Source: Deltaproteobacteria bacterium UBA7527
Lineage (GTDB): Bacteria; Desulfobacterota; Syntrophorhabdia; Syntrophorhabdales; Syntrophorhabdaceae
Assembly: GCA_002478225.1 (NCBI GenBank)
Contig: DLMV01000057.1
Coordinates: forward strand, 282-21,289
Reading direction: 5' to 3'
DNA length: 21,008 nt
A program made the position numbers and the translations under genes. Each line of letters starts with the position of its first letter. Position 1 is the first letter of the stretch. Below, in pieces: positions 7,859 to 15,923 of this stretch. Below the pieces are notes generated by a model. It ran no database searches and was not told the origin of the DNA. It saw only the letters and a program-made list of their open reading frames with translations.

Positions 7859-8602
7859 TCATTTCCTTAAAATATAGTAGCTTTGCACCTCTTCTGTATA
7901 ATGTCCGTTTTCGAAGATATAAAGAGGAGGTTCTATGGTCGTTCCTATCCCGCCTTCTTTTATGAATTCGGCAAGGAAGAGGTTGGAAGGTTCATTTTTC
8001 TTTGGATGGATGAACCGCAGCCTTTTCGGCTCGAGCTGATCCGATCTGGCGCCGTCTATGACCTCTCCGAGCCTTTTCGACGGATATATCACATAAAGCC
8101 TGCCTTTCTTGAAGAGCAAAGAAGATGATAATGTAAGGAGTGCGGTAAGATCAAGATGAGACTCGTAGCGGGCAATGCTGCGTGAATCCTTAGGACTCTT
8201 TCTTCCGGTTCTTGCTTTCGTATACGGCGGATTGGACAGCACGACATGGAAGGGTCTTCTCTTGAGCCCTTTGGCGAGGGAGGAGATATCTCCCATTAAA
8301 AAACGGACATTGTCGCAATGATTTAATTCCTTGTTCTTCAGCGCTGTATCAAAGAGCTGTTCCTGGATCTCTGCACCCACCATTTCGTTGCTGACGCCTT
8401 TTTTGGCCATATAGATAGGTATGATACCACAACCGGTCCCAATATCCAATAATCTTTCATTTTTTTTAAGAGTGACGAAATTTGCAAGAAGGATAGCATC
8501 TATTGAGAATCTATAGCCATCTTTTTTCTGGATAATTTTTAGTTCCTCTTCACAGAGGAGATCTAAGGTTTCGTCGTCTGACAGTGACAGGGTTTCATGC
8601 AT
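7859..8602 (-). CDS. TrmN6/YfiC-like adenine-N6 methyltransferase
   Basis: Class I SAM-dependent methyltransferase. The N-terminus has KDGYRFSIDAILLANF, typical of the tRNA1(Val) (adenine37-N6)-methyltransferase family. Motif I is DIGTGCGIIP (about residue 54 on) and the catalytic N6-adenine motif is SNPPY (about 124-128), followed by the basic stretch KARTGRKSPK. The length of 247 aa is normal for the family. The expected role is N6 methylation of A37 in tRNA1-Val, but substrate specificity cannot be proved from sequence. It overlaps the DUF1015 gene upstream by 8 bp and abuts the polyprenyl synthase gene downstream, so it is the middle gene of a tight operon. Confidence 0.9.
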   Translation of the reverse strand: MHETLSLSDDETLDLLCEEELKIIQKKDGYRFSIDAILLANFVTLKKNERLLDIGTGCGIIPIYMAKKGVSNEMVGAEIQEQLFDTALKNKELNHCDNVRFLMGDISSLAKGLKRRPFHVVLSNPPYTKARTGRKSPKDSRSIARYESHLDLTALLTLSSSLLFKKGRLYVIYPSKRLGEVIDGARSDQLEPKRLRFIHPKKNEPSNLFLAEFIKEGGIGTTIEPPLYIFENGHYTEEVQSYYILRK

Positions 8603-9815
8603 ATTGATAGAATACGAGGCCTGTAAGGATCTTGGGATAGAAGAATGTCGATTTGGGGGGCATGTAAAGGCCGTTTTCCGCTACTTTTTTCACCTCGTCG
8701 ACTGTTGTGGAGGGGAGAAAGAAGGCAAGGTCGACGGATCCCTTCTGTACGAGGTCTATGGATTCATAGTGGTCCTGGGTGAACGAGATCTCTTCATCAT
8801 CTATCCCCATTAGTTTTTTCAGGATGTCGTTGTGGAGTATATTGACCCTTAATTGCTTCAATGCATCGTGGACATCCTTGCCCGCATCGAACGGCGCTAT
8901 TTCGGTGAGCTGATATATGTGCTCAGGGTCTTCGCATGAATAAAGCAGAAAGGAAGGTTTTGCTGATCCGTTGATCATCGAGAAGGCCGCCTTCAGTGAG
9001 TCCTTGCCGTCGTAATTATGTTCTCTGACCTCAATGAAGCCTTCCATGGAGCTCAATATCTTCTGGAGGCTTTTCTTTTTCGCAAACTGGATGATCCTGT
9101 GATAGGGAAGGATGACGATGCCCGGCGAATACATATTGGTCAGATAGAGCGGTATATAGGGTATGTTGAGCCTGTAGGAGACATCCAGCCTGTGGTGCCC
9201 GTCCGCTATGTATATCTTTTTCTGGTCCATTATCGATGTAAGGCTCATTATGTCTTTCGCATCTTTCATCCTGTAGAACCTGTTCCTGATGGATTGTTCA
9301 TCAACAAAGTCGTAGATCTTCTCTTTCTGTGAAGCAGCGAGGATGTTCTCGATCTCCCGATCTCTGTCTTCGTATAGTCCGAAGACGAGGCTTGTAAAGG
9401 TTTTCAGGGTGCTTATCAGCTGCTCCCTGTCGGCTTTCGCCTTTTTCCTTGTCTCTTCGTGTGTGAGTATCCGGTCCTTGTTAAGTTTATGGAGGGCTAT
9501 GAACCCTCTTCTCAGATAGGCCTTTTCCTCGACCAAGAATTCCTGTTCATAGACGTAGACCGTTTCTTCGCCTTCCTCCTGCAGTATGCCGTCCCTGATC
9601 CATTCTCTCATGGTCTCCCTGGCAGTATTATATTTATCCATGGAAGGGGTTGCCATTGGCAGCTCCAGGCGGATGGCATTCAGTTCGTCCCTCTCGTAGT
9701 AAGCCCTGATATTGGTAATGACATCGTAAGGAGGACAGACGCAGAGTGCAATATCCTTGACCTTTTCTTTGTTATACAGGATGCCCTTGAATGGTTTTGT
9801 CAGAGGCTGCGACAT
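8595..9815 (-). CDS. DUF1015 family protein of unknown function
   Basis: A 406-aa soluble protein recognised by the DUF1015 pattern: PFKGILYN near residue 8, CPPYDVI at 27-33, IRLELP at 48-53, THEETRKKAKADR around 118-130, and ADGHHRLDVSY at 204-214. The last block resembles the GHHR/GHRR active-site motif of ParB-like folds, including free-serine kinases; that likeness is suggestive only. No signal peptide or membrane segment is seen. It is the first gene of the operon with the methyltransferase and the polyprenyl synthase. ATG 9815 has no recognisable ribosome site. A perfect palindrome (9822-9833) lies just upstream. Confidence 0.88.
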   Translation of the reverse strand: MSQPLTKPFKGILYNKEKVKDIALCVCPPYDVITNIRAYYERDELNAIRLELPMATPSMDKYNTARETMREWIRDGILQEEGEETVYVYEQEFLVEEKAYLRRGFIALHKLNKDRILTHEETRKKAKADREQLISTLKTFTSLVFGLYEDRDREIENILAASQKEKIYDFVDEQSIRNRFYRMKDAKDIMSLTSIMDQKKIYIADGHHRLDVSYRLNIPYIPLYLTNMYSPGIVILPYHRIIQFAKKKSLQKILSSMEGFIEVREHNYDGKDSLKAAFSMINGSAKPSFLLYSCEDPEHIYQLTEIAPFDAGKDVHDALKQLRVNILHNDILKKLMGIDDEEISFTQDHYESIDLVQKGSVDLAFFLPSTTVDEVKKVAENGLYMPPKSTFFYPKILTGLVFYQYA

Positions 9816-9821
9816 CGCAAA

Positions 9822-9852
9822 TGTGTTAACACAGGGGGGCGTTGAATGTCAA
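9822..9852 (-). promoter_or_regulatory. Candidate promoter and 12-bp palindrome for the DUF1015 operon
   Basis: On the minus strand TTGACA lies at 9852-9847. A -10 at the usual distance would fall at about 9829-9824 (TTAACA, weak). This lies within TGTGTTAACACA, a perfect 12-bp palindrome ending 6 bases before the start codon. The palindrome is positioned where a repressor would block polymerase. Called by eye; the -10 is poor. Confidence 0.4.
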
Positions 9853-9897
9853 AGTCTTTCAGATGAAGCAGAGGCGCCGATAAGCAGTATGAATATC

Positions 9898-9927
9898 TTG
9901 ACATGTCATGATGAGTTATGCTTTAAA
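9898..9927 (+). promoter_or_regulatory. tRNA-Phe promoter
   Basis: TTGACA (9898-9903) followed after 18 bp by TTTAAA (9922-9927), giving a predicted start a few bases before the tRNA 5' end at 9937. The -35 is perfect and the -10 is a four-of-six match. Confidence 0.55.
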
Positions 9928-9936
9928 TAAAACATT

Positions 9937-10009
9937 GCCGAGGTAGCTCAGTCGGTAGAGCAGGGGACTGAAAATCCCCGTGTCAGCGGTTCAATTCCGT
10001 TCCTCGGCA
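9937..10009 (+). tRNA. tRNA-Phe (anticodon GAA)
   Basis: Full cloverleaf by hand folding. Acceptor arm GCCGAGG (9937-9943) pairs with CCTCGGC (10002-10008). The D arm is GCTC/GAGC. The anticodon arm is GGGGA / TCCCC with loop CTGAAAA, anticodon GAA. The variable loop is GTGTC. The T arm is AGCGG / CCGTT with loop TTCAATT. The discriminator base is A10009. CCA is not encoded, so it must be added by a nucleotidyltransferase. Seven Ts at 10012-10018 follow directly and may end transcription. Confidence 0.97.
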
Positions 10010-10056
10010 TATTTTTTTGCCTCGGGTATCAAGTGCTTGCATCCCCATACCGCATG

Positions 10057-10257
10057 TTACTTATATAGCTCTGAAAATTCTTTTACAATCCCTTTTTGCC
10101 TGCTATCCAGCTTCCGGAACGCCTGTTCGTGTATGTCCTCCGGTATGCCCCTATAGTAAGCCTCAGCCATGCCGCCTGTCATGCATGCAATGGTGTCGGA
10201 GTCTCCTCCCAGAGAAACGGCAAGGCGTATGGCGCTCTCGAAATCCGTGCTCTCCTC
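10057..10257 (-). pseudogene. C-terminal remnant of an ADP-ribosylglycohydrolase (DraG-like)
   Basis: On the minus strand a frame without a start codon reads about 66 residues to the TAA at 10057-10059. It contains DFESAIRLAVSLGGDSDTIA and then CMTGGMAEAYYRGIPEDI, the C-terminal signature of the ADP-ribosylglycohydrolase family (GGD-S/A-DT binds the Mg2+ ions of DraG-type enzymes). Full members are about 250-350 aa, so the first three quarters, with the N-terminal metal ligands, are missing. Upstream of about 10257 the frame loses similarity and runs into a stop near 10299. The efflux promoter starts only 39 bp beyond the break. No activity is expected. It faces the tRNA-Phe gene. Confidence 0.8.
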
Positions 10258-10295
10258 CCGCCCCCGATACGAACGATAATAGCGCTTAAAACATA

Positions 10296-10324
10296 TTGAC
10301 AGTCAGGTCCGCTTTATATAAAAT
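10296..10324 (+). promoter_or_regulatory. Sigma-70-type promoter of the efflux operon
   Basis: TTGACA (10296-10301), a 17-bp spacer and TAAAAT (10319-10324) make a near-consensus promoter, with a predicted start near 10331, about 92 bases before the TolC-like ORF. The -10 overlaps the first operator palindrome. Confidence 0.7.
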
Positions 10325-10353
10325 GAACAAATGTTCATATGAACAGTTGTTCA
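10323..10353. promoter_or_regulatory. Array of four alternating TGAACA/TGTTCA half-sites (repressor operator)
   Basis: Two perfect palindromes of form TGAACA-N2-TGTTCA occupy 10324-10337 (spacer AA, extendable by one pair to 10323-10338) and 10340-10353 (spacer GT). The two bases between them (TA) create a third perfect palindrome, TGTTCATATGAACA (10332-10345). Palindrome centres are 16 bp apart. The array covers the -10 box and the predicted transcription start, the classical place for a TetR/AcrR-type repressor. No regulator gene is in the window, so its identity is unknown. Confidence 0.75.
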
Positions 10354-10422
10354 GTAACTGGCGGAAAGGCAATCTTGATGAAGCTTTGAATAATCTATAA
10401 AACTATGGTATAAAGGGCAAAA

Positions 10423-11709
10423 ATGAAGATCGTACTCGCTGTCTTTTTTATTATCGCCTTTACATCAGGCACAGGGTTATCGATAACCCTCGATGAAGCG
10501 ATCAAAAGGGCTGTCGATGGCTCATATCTTTTGAAAGAACAGAAAGAGGTCGTCAACAGTTACCGGTTTTCTTATATTTCAACGATCGACCCCTATCTTC
10601 CGAGGGTAGATATTCAAAGCTCATATATACGTTCTCTCAATTCAAGCACGTCTGTAAGCAGTTACTCAAACTTCAGCTCTGCTTCAAATGCGGGATCTTC
10701 ATTGGACGCATACACGTTCGCCGGCAGTGTCTCCTACAGGATATTTGACGGTGGTGAGAGATACGCAAAACGGAAAGGGTCCTATTCCCTGCTTGAACGC
10801 GAGAAGGAGAGGTATAAAGGCATTCATCAGGATGTCCTCTTCAATATAAAAAGCGCTTTTTACACGGCCCTCGGCAGCAGATTGGTCGTGGAGAAAAGAC
10901 AGGAGGCATTCAGCACCGCAGAGAGGATATACAATCTAACGGTTGCGAGGTACCGTGAGGGAATAACAAAGAAAAGCGATGTCCTCCAGGCTGAGGTGAG
11001 GATGACGACATCGAAGATAGACGTACAGAGGGCGGAAAGGGAATACGAAAAGGCCCTGGAAGACCTGAAGTCGCTCATATTCATGAAGGTCGGAGAGAGG
11101 ACCGATGCCGAAGGGCCTCTCGAGGCGCCTGCGTACTCGCCTCATTATGAAAGCCTCGTTGAGCGCGCCCTCCGTCTGAAGCCAGAGATAATCACGCAGG
11201 AAAAGGAAATAGAGCGGCTGAACATGGCCTACGTGGAAAAAAGAAGCGCCTGGTTTCCCAGGATCGACGCGGAGCTTCAGCAGACAAGGCAGGACAGGAG
11301 GTTTTTCCCTGAAGGAAGGAGCGATTCCTTCATGATCAACTTTTCATTCCCGCTTTTTGACGGTGTCGGCAGACACTACAACATGCAGGGCGCCTTAAGC
11401 AATGTGAACGCTGCAAAGCAGCGGCTTGAAGAAACAAAGCGCACGGTCGGCCTCGATATCATCAAGGCGATAAAGGACTACGAACTTACCCTGGCGAATG
11501 TCAGTTTATATAAAGAGCTGGTAAGGGAAGCAACAACGACGTTCAACCAGCTGCTCGGCGAATACAGGGTCGGCAAGGGCGACATCCTGAGCCTTCTTCA
11601 GAGCGAGAAGGACCTTGCAACGGCAAAGGAAAATGAAGTTGAAGCGCTTTACAGGGCAAACGTTGCCCTGTCATACCTTCAGAAGGTGGCATATATCTAT
11701 GATGAATAA
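10423..11709 (+). CDS. TolC-family outer-membrane efflux channel
   Basis: Outer-membrane factor of a tripartite exporter, forming a trimeric beta-barrel with a long periplasmic alpha-tunnel. The 428-aa protein has a signal peptide (MKIVLAVFFIIAFTSGTGLS), then ITLDEAIKRAVDGSYLLKEQ, the typical first helix of the OEP domain. It has two similar helical halves rich in coiled-coil heptads, with a second-half start near VERALRLKPEIITQEKEIER and the usual SFPLFDGVGR before the last helices. ATG 10423 is preceded by AAAGGGC. It is the first gene of a five-gene operon and overlaps the adaptor gene by 11 bp. Substrate unknown. Confidence 0.93.
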   Translation: MKIVLAVFFIIAFTSGTGLSITLDEAIKRAVDGSYLLKEQKEVVNSYRFSYISTIDPYLPRVDIQSSYIRSLNSSTSVSSYSNFSSASNAGSSLDAYTFAGSVSYRIFDGGERYAKRKGSYSLLEREKERYKGIHQDVLFNIKSAFYTALGSRLVVEKRQEAFSTAERIYNLTVARYREGITKKSDVLQAEVRMTTSKIDVQRAEREYEKALEDLKSLIFMKVGERTDAEGPLEAPAYSPHYESLVERALRLKPEIITQEKEIERLNMAYVEKRSAWFPRIDAELQQTRQDRRFFPEGRSDSFMINFSFPLFDGVGRHYNMQGALSNVNAAKQRLEETKRTVGLDIIKAIKDYELTLANVSLYKELVREATTTFNQLLGEYRVGKGDILSLLQSEKDLATAKENEVEALYRANVALSYLQKVAYIYDE

Positions 11710-12829
11710 AAAGATGAGATACGTCGTTGCGGCGATCGCAGTAATTGCCATAGCAGGGCTGATCATATTCTTTGTCGCAAGGGGAAAAGGCAGGACCTCA
11801 AAAGACGGGGAATCGTTTATAACAAAAAAGGGAAATGTAACCCACTTTACCGAACAGACCGGCATCATCAAGGCACAGGTGGGGGCCATCGTTAAAGTAG
11901 GAACCAGGGCTACAGGCGTGCTTACCCGGTTGAGATACCAGGTCGGCGACTATGTAAAGAAGGGGGAATTGATAGCAACCATCGATGACCGGGAACTCCT
12001 TGCAAACAAGCGAAACCTTGAGGCCCAGATAGAAGAACAAAAAAGGGACCTTGAGGTCAAGGAGGCCCAGTATCGTTACAACAAAACCGATTTTGAACGG
12101 GAAGAGAGGCTCCTTGAAAAGGAATTCACGACGAAGGATTCTGTGGACAAGGCAAAAAAGGAGTTAGATGTATCGGCCGCACAGGTGGCGCTCGGAAAGG
12201 CGAAGGTGAAAGAGGCCCTTGAAAAACTGAACGCCCTTGAGGTCAGCTTGAGCTACACAAAGATCTATGCCCCCATCTCAGGCTATGTTTCGCAGGTGAC
12301 AACCCAGGAAGGAGAAACGGTCGTAGCAGGTCTCTCCGCCGTGAATCTCATCACGATCATTGACGCTACGAAGCTGGAAATGTGGATCTATGTCGATGAG
12401 ACGGATATAGGCCGCGTAAAGCCAGGAATGAAGGTGGAATACTGGGTCGATGCATACAGGGATAAAAGGTTTTCAGGAACGATCAACCTCATCTACCCTC
12501 AGCCGGAAATAAAAGAAAATATTGTCTATTACCTTGCCATCCTGAAGATAGAGCCGAAAGACACGATGTTCCTGAGGCCGGAGATGACAACCCACGTCAG
12601 GATCATCATAGACGAAAAGGCAGATGTGATCATCGTTCCCAATAGCGCTATACGTTTTGAGGATGGCAAGAATGTTGTCTATGTAAAATTGAAAGATAAG
12701 ATCGAGCGAAAAGCAGTGACCACCGGTATCCGCGATGACAGGTTCACGGAGATCGTTTCCGGCCTCAGCGAAGGAGAGCTTGTTGTGATCCCTGCAGCAA
12801 AGAAGGTCATGCCAGGCGCCAAAAAGTGA
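11699..12829 (+). CDS. MacA/HlyD-like periplasmic adaptor (membrane fusion protein)
   Basis: Bridges the inner-membrane ABC pump and the TolC channel. From ATG 11699 (376 aa) there is one membrane anchor at about 7-27. A biotinyl-lipoyl half domain (GVLTRLRYQVGDYVKKGELI) follows, then a long charged coiled-coil hairpin (roughly 90-170), the second lipoyl half (IYAPISGYVSQVTTQEGETV) and the beta-barrel and membrane-proximal domains ending KKVMPGAKK. The start is set by AGAAGGTGG at 11680-11688; an in-frame ATG at 11615 lies well inside the TolC gene and gives 28 residues without family likeness. The stop overlaps the GTG start of the ATPase gene by 4 bp. Confidence 0.92.
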   Translation: MMNKKMRYVVAAIAVIAIAGLIIFFVARGKGRTSKDGESFITKKGNVTHFTEQTGIIKAQVGAIVKVGTRATGVLTRLRYQVGDYVKKGELIATIDDRELLANKRNLEAQIEEQKRDLEVKEAQYRYNKTDFEREERLLEKEFTTKDSVDKAKKELDVSAAQVALGKAKVKEALEKLNALEVSLSYTKIYAPISGYVSQVTTQEGETVVAGLSAVNLITIIDATKLEMWIYVDETDIGRVKPGMKVEYWVDAYRDKRFSGTINLIYPQPEIKENIVYYLAILKIEPKDTMFLRPEMTTHVRIIIDEKADVIIVPNSAIRFEDGKNVVYVKLKDKIERKAVTTGIRDDRFTEIVSGLSEGELVVIPAAKKVMPGAKK

Positions 12830-13500
12830 TCACCCTTAAAAATATCAAAAAAAGCTATTTCATCGGAGAAAGAGAACTCCCGATCCTCAAGGGCATCAAC
12901 CTGGAGATCAAGGAAGGAGAGTTCGTTATCCTTATGGGAGTTTCAGGTTCAGGAAAGACGACCCTGATGAACATTATCGGGCTCCTCGATAAGCAGACCG
13001 AGGGAGAATTTTATTTCATGGATACCTTTGTAGACGGGCTCGATGATGAGGCGCTTGCGAGCTTCAGGAACAGGCACATCGGGTTTGTCTTCCAGCAATT
13101 CTTTCTTCTTCCTTATCTTAATGCCATCGAAAATGTCTTGATCCCGATGGTCTATTCGGACAAACAGATAAAACACCCGCGGGACAAGGCGAAGCGCTTG
13201 CTGGAAAAGTTCGGCCTTCTCGAAAGGATACATAACCGCCCGTCGCAGCTTTCCGGCGGCGAGCAGCAAAGGGTTGCCATTGCGAGGGCCCTCATCAACG
13301 ACCCCAGCCTTGTCCTTGCCGATGAGCCCACCGGGGCCCTTGATTCCAAGACCGGCAATGAGATCATGCAGCTTTTCGGCATGCTCAACGAGGACGGCAA
13401 GACCGTTATCGTGGTCACTCACGACCCGAAGCTCGCATCCTTTGGAAAGAGGCTGATCAGGATAGAGGATGGGACTATCTCAGAAGATATCACAGCTTAG
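12826..13500 (+). CDS. ABC transporter ATP-binding protein (MacB/LolD type)
   Basis: Cytoplasmic ATPase driving the efflux pump. Walker A is GVSGSGKTT (38-46, K44), Q-loop FVFQQ (87-91), signature LSGGEQQRV (142-150), Walker B LVLADEP (162-168) with E167, D-loop ALDS, and switch histidine H199 in VVTHD. The length of 224 aa is standard for a MacB/LolD-type ATPase that stands alone, without the fused membrane part found in MacB. It starts with GTG in a GTGA overlap with the adaptor stop, indicating translational coupling. Confidence 0.95.
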   Translation: MITLKNIKKSYFIGERELPILKGINLEIKEGEFVILMGVSGSGKTTLMNIIGLLDKQTEGEFYFMDTFVDGLDDEALASFRNRHIGFVFQQFFLLPYLNAIENVLIPMVYSDKQIKHPRDKAKRLLEKFGLLERIHNRPSQLSGGEQQRVAIARALINDPSLVLADEPTGALDSKTGNEIMQLFGMLNEDGKTVIVVTHDPKLASFGKRLIRIEDGTISEDITA

Positions 13501-14689
13501 AGAATTTTTAGAAGAAACGATAAAGATCCTTTACTATTACAGGAGCAGAGTGATCTTTTCGTTCTCCGGTGTAGCACTCGGCATCCTTTCCATCTGTGTC
13601 ATCGTAACCACCATTGACGGCGCCAATAGGAAGGCCTACGAAATTTTCGAGGCACTGGGGCCTGACGCGATCATGATCTTCAGCGGGAGCGAGAGACAGC
13701 GCACGGCAAGGGAAAGGGTGAACACACTAACGATCTATGACGCGGATTCGCTTCAGAGGATCGGAGGCATCTACGATGTCCTGAAGATCTATGCAGTGAG
13801 AGGCGTCAACATGAAATACCAGGACAGAAAATGGCAGACAATGGTCGCAGGGGGAACCGAGAATTATTTTACCTCTTTTAAATGGGGACTGCAGAGCGGG
13901 TCATTTTTCGGCAGCAAAGAATATGACAACGCGGAGGCGGTATGCGTTATCGGCGCGAAGGTCTATGAGGAGCTTTTTAAAGGCGAGAGCGCCATCGGCA
14001 AGGTGATACAGATAGGCCAGCTGCCGACGAAGGTCGTTGGCGTCCTTGAGGAGAGGGGAGGCACAGTAGGAGGCCCGAACATAGACGACAGGGTCGTCAT
14101 GCCGTTGACCACTGTTATGAGCAGGCTTTCCAATGAGAAGCGGTTTCTTACCATGATCAGATTGAAGACCAGCAGGGACCCTGATGCAACCATTGAGGAT
14201 GTAAAGAGCGTGCTCCGCAGCAATCACGGGATACAGGGCACTGAAGATGACTTTACGACAAGAAGCTCAAAGGACATACTGCAGTTCGTATCGGTGATAA
14301 GCGGTTCGCTCTTCCTTTTTCTGGGAACTGCTGCGATCGTTGCGCTCGTGGTAAGCGGCTTCGTGCTTGCCAACCTTTTCTATCTGACGATCCAGGAGAG
14401 AAAAAAGGACATCGGCATCAGGAGGGCGTATGGTGCAACAAGAAAGGGCATCCTGCTGTCCTTTCTTTTTGAATCTGTCTTTATAACGATCATTGGAGGC
14501 ATCGCAGGGGTTTTGCTGAGCATCGCCCTTCAAGGCACCTTTGAGAAACTCTTTGATATCCCCATGGTGTTTTCGTTCAAGGTCGTTGTCTTTTCGCTGA
14601 TATTCAGCTTCTTGACCGGTCTCTTGTCCGGGCTGAAGCCGGCCATGAAGGCGAGCAGGATCGAACCCATCGAGGCTATTCGCGGATGA
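13469..14689 (+). CDS. MacB/FtsX-like ABC permease, first subunit
   Basis: Type VII ABC membrane subunit of 406 aa. One N-terminal membrane helix (VIFSFSGVALGILSICVIVT) is followed by a periplasmic MacB-type core domain (about 55-270) and three C-terminal helices, with the FtsX cytosolic element RKKDIGIRRAYGATRKGI between helices 2 and 3. Mechanotransmission by such permeases squeezes periplasmic substrate into TolC rather than moving it across the inner membrane. ATG 13469 overlaps the ATPase gene by 32 bp with AGGA nearby. Paired with a second, different permease, it probably forms a heterodimer. Confidence 0.92.
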   Translation: MGLSQKISQLREFLEETIKILYYYRSRVIFSFSGVALGILSICVIVTTIDGANRKAYEIFEALGPDAIMIFSGSERQRTARERVNTLTIYDADSLQRIGGIYDVLKIYAVRGVNMKYQDRKWQTMVAGGTENYFTSFKWGLQSGSFFGSKEYDNAEAVCVIGAKVYEELFKGESAIGKVIQIGQLPTKVVGVLEERGGTVGGPNIDDRVVMPLTTVMSRLSNEKRFLTMIRLKTSRDPDATIEDVKSVLRSNHGIQGTEDDFTTRSSKDILQFVSVISGSLFLFLGTAAIVALVVSGFVLANLFYLTIQERKKDIGIRRAYGATRKGILLSFLFESVFITIIGGIAGVLLSIALQGTFEKLFDIPMVFSFKVVVFSLIFSFLTGLLSGLKPAMKASRIEPIEAIRG

Positions 14690-15909
14690 TCTATTCCATT
14701 AATTTCTATCTGAGGATTGCGCTGCAGAACCTCGTTGTCCATAAGACAAGGATGATGCTCGCTTTGCTCGGCATCCTCTTTGCTGTTATGAGCCTCGTTG
14801 CGTTCGGCAATGTGAGCAGCAGCATGAAAAAAAAGATCGATGATGAGATTGGAAGGTTCGGGAAGAACCTCGTCATATTGAGGGCAGGGCTTGTTTTCCA
14901 GGCGGGCAGGACAACGAGGCAATTCTCAGAGGCGAAGACGCTCAAGCTTGCAGACATAAAACGCATCAAAGAATCGCTTCAGGGAGTCGAAGAAATAGCT
15001 CCTTATTACGACACGACACACCCCGCGCGCCATGAAGACAAGACCCTCAGGGTAAGCGTCATAGGAGTAACGGATAACATCTTTACGATAAAGAATGCAG
15101 GCCTCCTTATGGGAAGGTATTTCACGCAGGAAGATGACCGGGCAACCGAGAAAAAGGCTGTCGTCGGTTATAAGGTGTATGAAAACCTTTTCGATCTAAA
15201 GGATCCGATCGGGAAGAACATTCTCATATACAGGGTGCCCACGGAGATAATTGGCGTCATAGAAGAAAAAGGAACGGACCTGACAGGCCAGGATCAGGAT
15301 ATTATCGTCTACATGCCGCTGAACACCTTTATGAGACGGTACAGCAACATCGATTATATTAAGGGTGCCTACATACAGGCCCAGGACGGAGTGGCGCTCA
15401 ACGAGATGAAAATGCGGCTGCGGACATTTATAAGAAAGATGCGCAACATGAAAGACAGCGAAAAGGACGACTTCTCGATCTTTACAATGGAGGACATATT
15501 AAGGACGCGGGAAGAGGGAATACGCCTCGTATCCGTTCTGACCATTATTGCCTCGACGGTCTCTTTCCTGATCGGGGGCCTCGGCATTTTCGCCATCATG
15601 CTGCTTTCCATCTCTGAAAGAAAGATGGAGATAGGCATACGGAGGGTCGTGGGGTCTAAGAAAAAGGACATTATCCTCCAGTTTCTTACCGAATCGGTCA
15701 TTGTGGCGCTGATAGGCGGGATATTCGGCATCGCGGTCGGTTTTATCGTAACGCTGATAGTGGATTATTTCGGAGGGTTCCCTATTATGGTCGGTCTGCA
15801 GAACGTCCTCATTGCCATTGCCATAAGCATGATCGTAGGGGTTCTGGCAGGCATCTACCCTGCTATCCAGGGGACGAAGTATGAGCCTGTGAGCGTGCTG
15901 TACGGGTAA
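14686..15909 (+). CDS. MacB/FtsX-like ABC permease, second subunit
   Basis: Second permease, 407 aa, coupled to the first through an ATGA overlap. Same layout: an N-terminal helix (about 17-42), a periplasmic core with KTLRVSVIGVTDNIFTIKNA, then three C-terminal helices with SERKMEIGIRRVVGSKKKDI. It is clearly homologous to its neighbour but well diverged, so this is an old duplication and not a recent copy. It is the last gene of the operon. A heptad-repeat element (15924-15977) begins 15 bases after its stop and may form the 3' hairpin of the message. Confidence 0.92.
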   Translation: MIYSINFYLRIALQNLVVHKTRMMLALLGILFAVMSLVAFGNVSSSMKKKIDDEIGRFGKNLVILRAGLVFQAGRTTRQFSEAKTLKLADIKRIKESLQGVEEIAPYYDTTHPARHEDKTLRVSVIGVTDNIFTIKNAGLLMGRYFTQEDDRATEKKAVVGYKVYENLFDLKDPIGKNILIYRVPTEIIGVIEEKGTDLTGQDQDIIVYMPLNTFMRRYSNIDYIKGAYIQAQDGVALNEMKMRLRTFIRKMRNMKDSEKDDFSIFTMEDILRTREEGIRLVSVLTIIASTVSFLIGGLGIFAIMLLSISERKMEIGIRRVVGSKKKDIILQFLTESVIVALIGGIFGIAVGFIVTLIVDYFGGFPIMVGLQNVLIAIAISMIVGVLAGIYPAIQGTKYEPVSVLYG

Positions 15910-15923
15910 GCACCAGCAGAAGA

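Noticed and set aside
10001..10030. Possible attachment site at the tRNA-Phe 3' end, with a second TGCCTCGG-like string just downstream
   Set aside because: The two strings share only a few bases and no integrase or matching distal copy is visible; the likeness is within chance.
10360..10392. AAAGG followed by ATG-AAG-CTT-TGA, a three-codon mini reading frame in the efflux leader
   Set aside because: Too short to support as a leader peptide; no attenuator hairpins found near it.
11615..11698. In-frame ATG giving a 28-residue extension of the MacA-like adaptor
   Set aside because: It lies within the TolC coding region, has no adaptor-like sequence, and a better ribosome site precedes ATG 11699.
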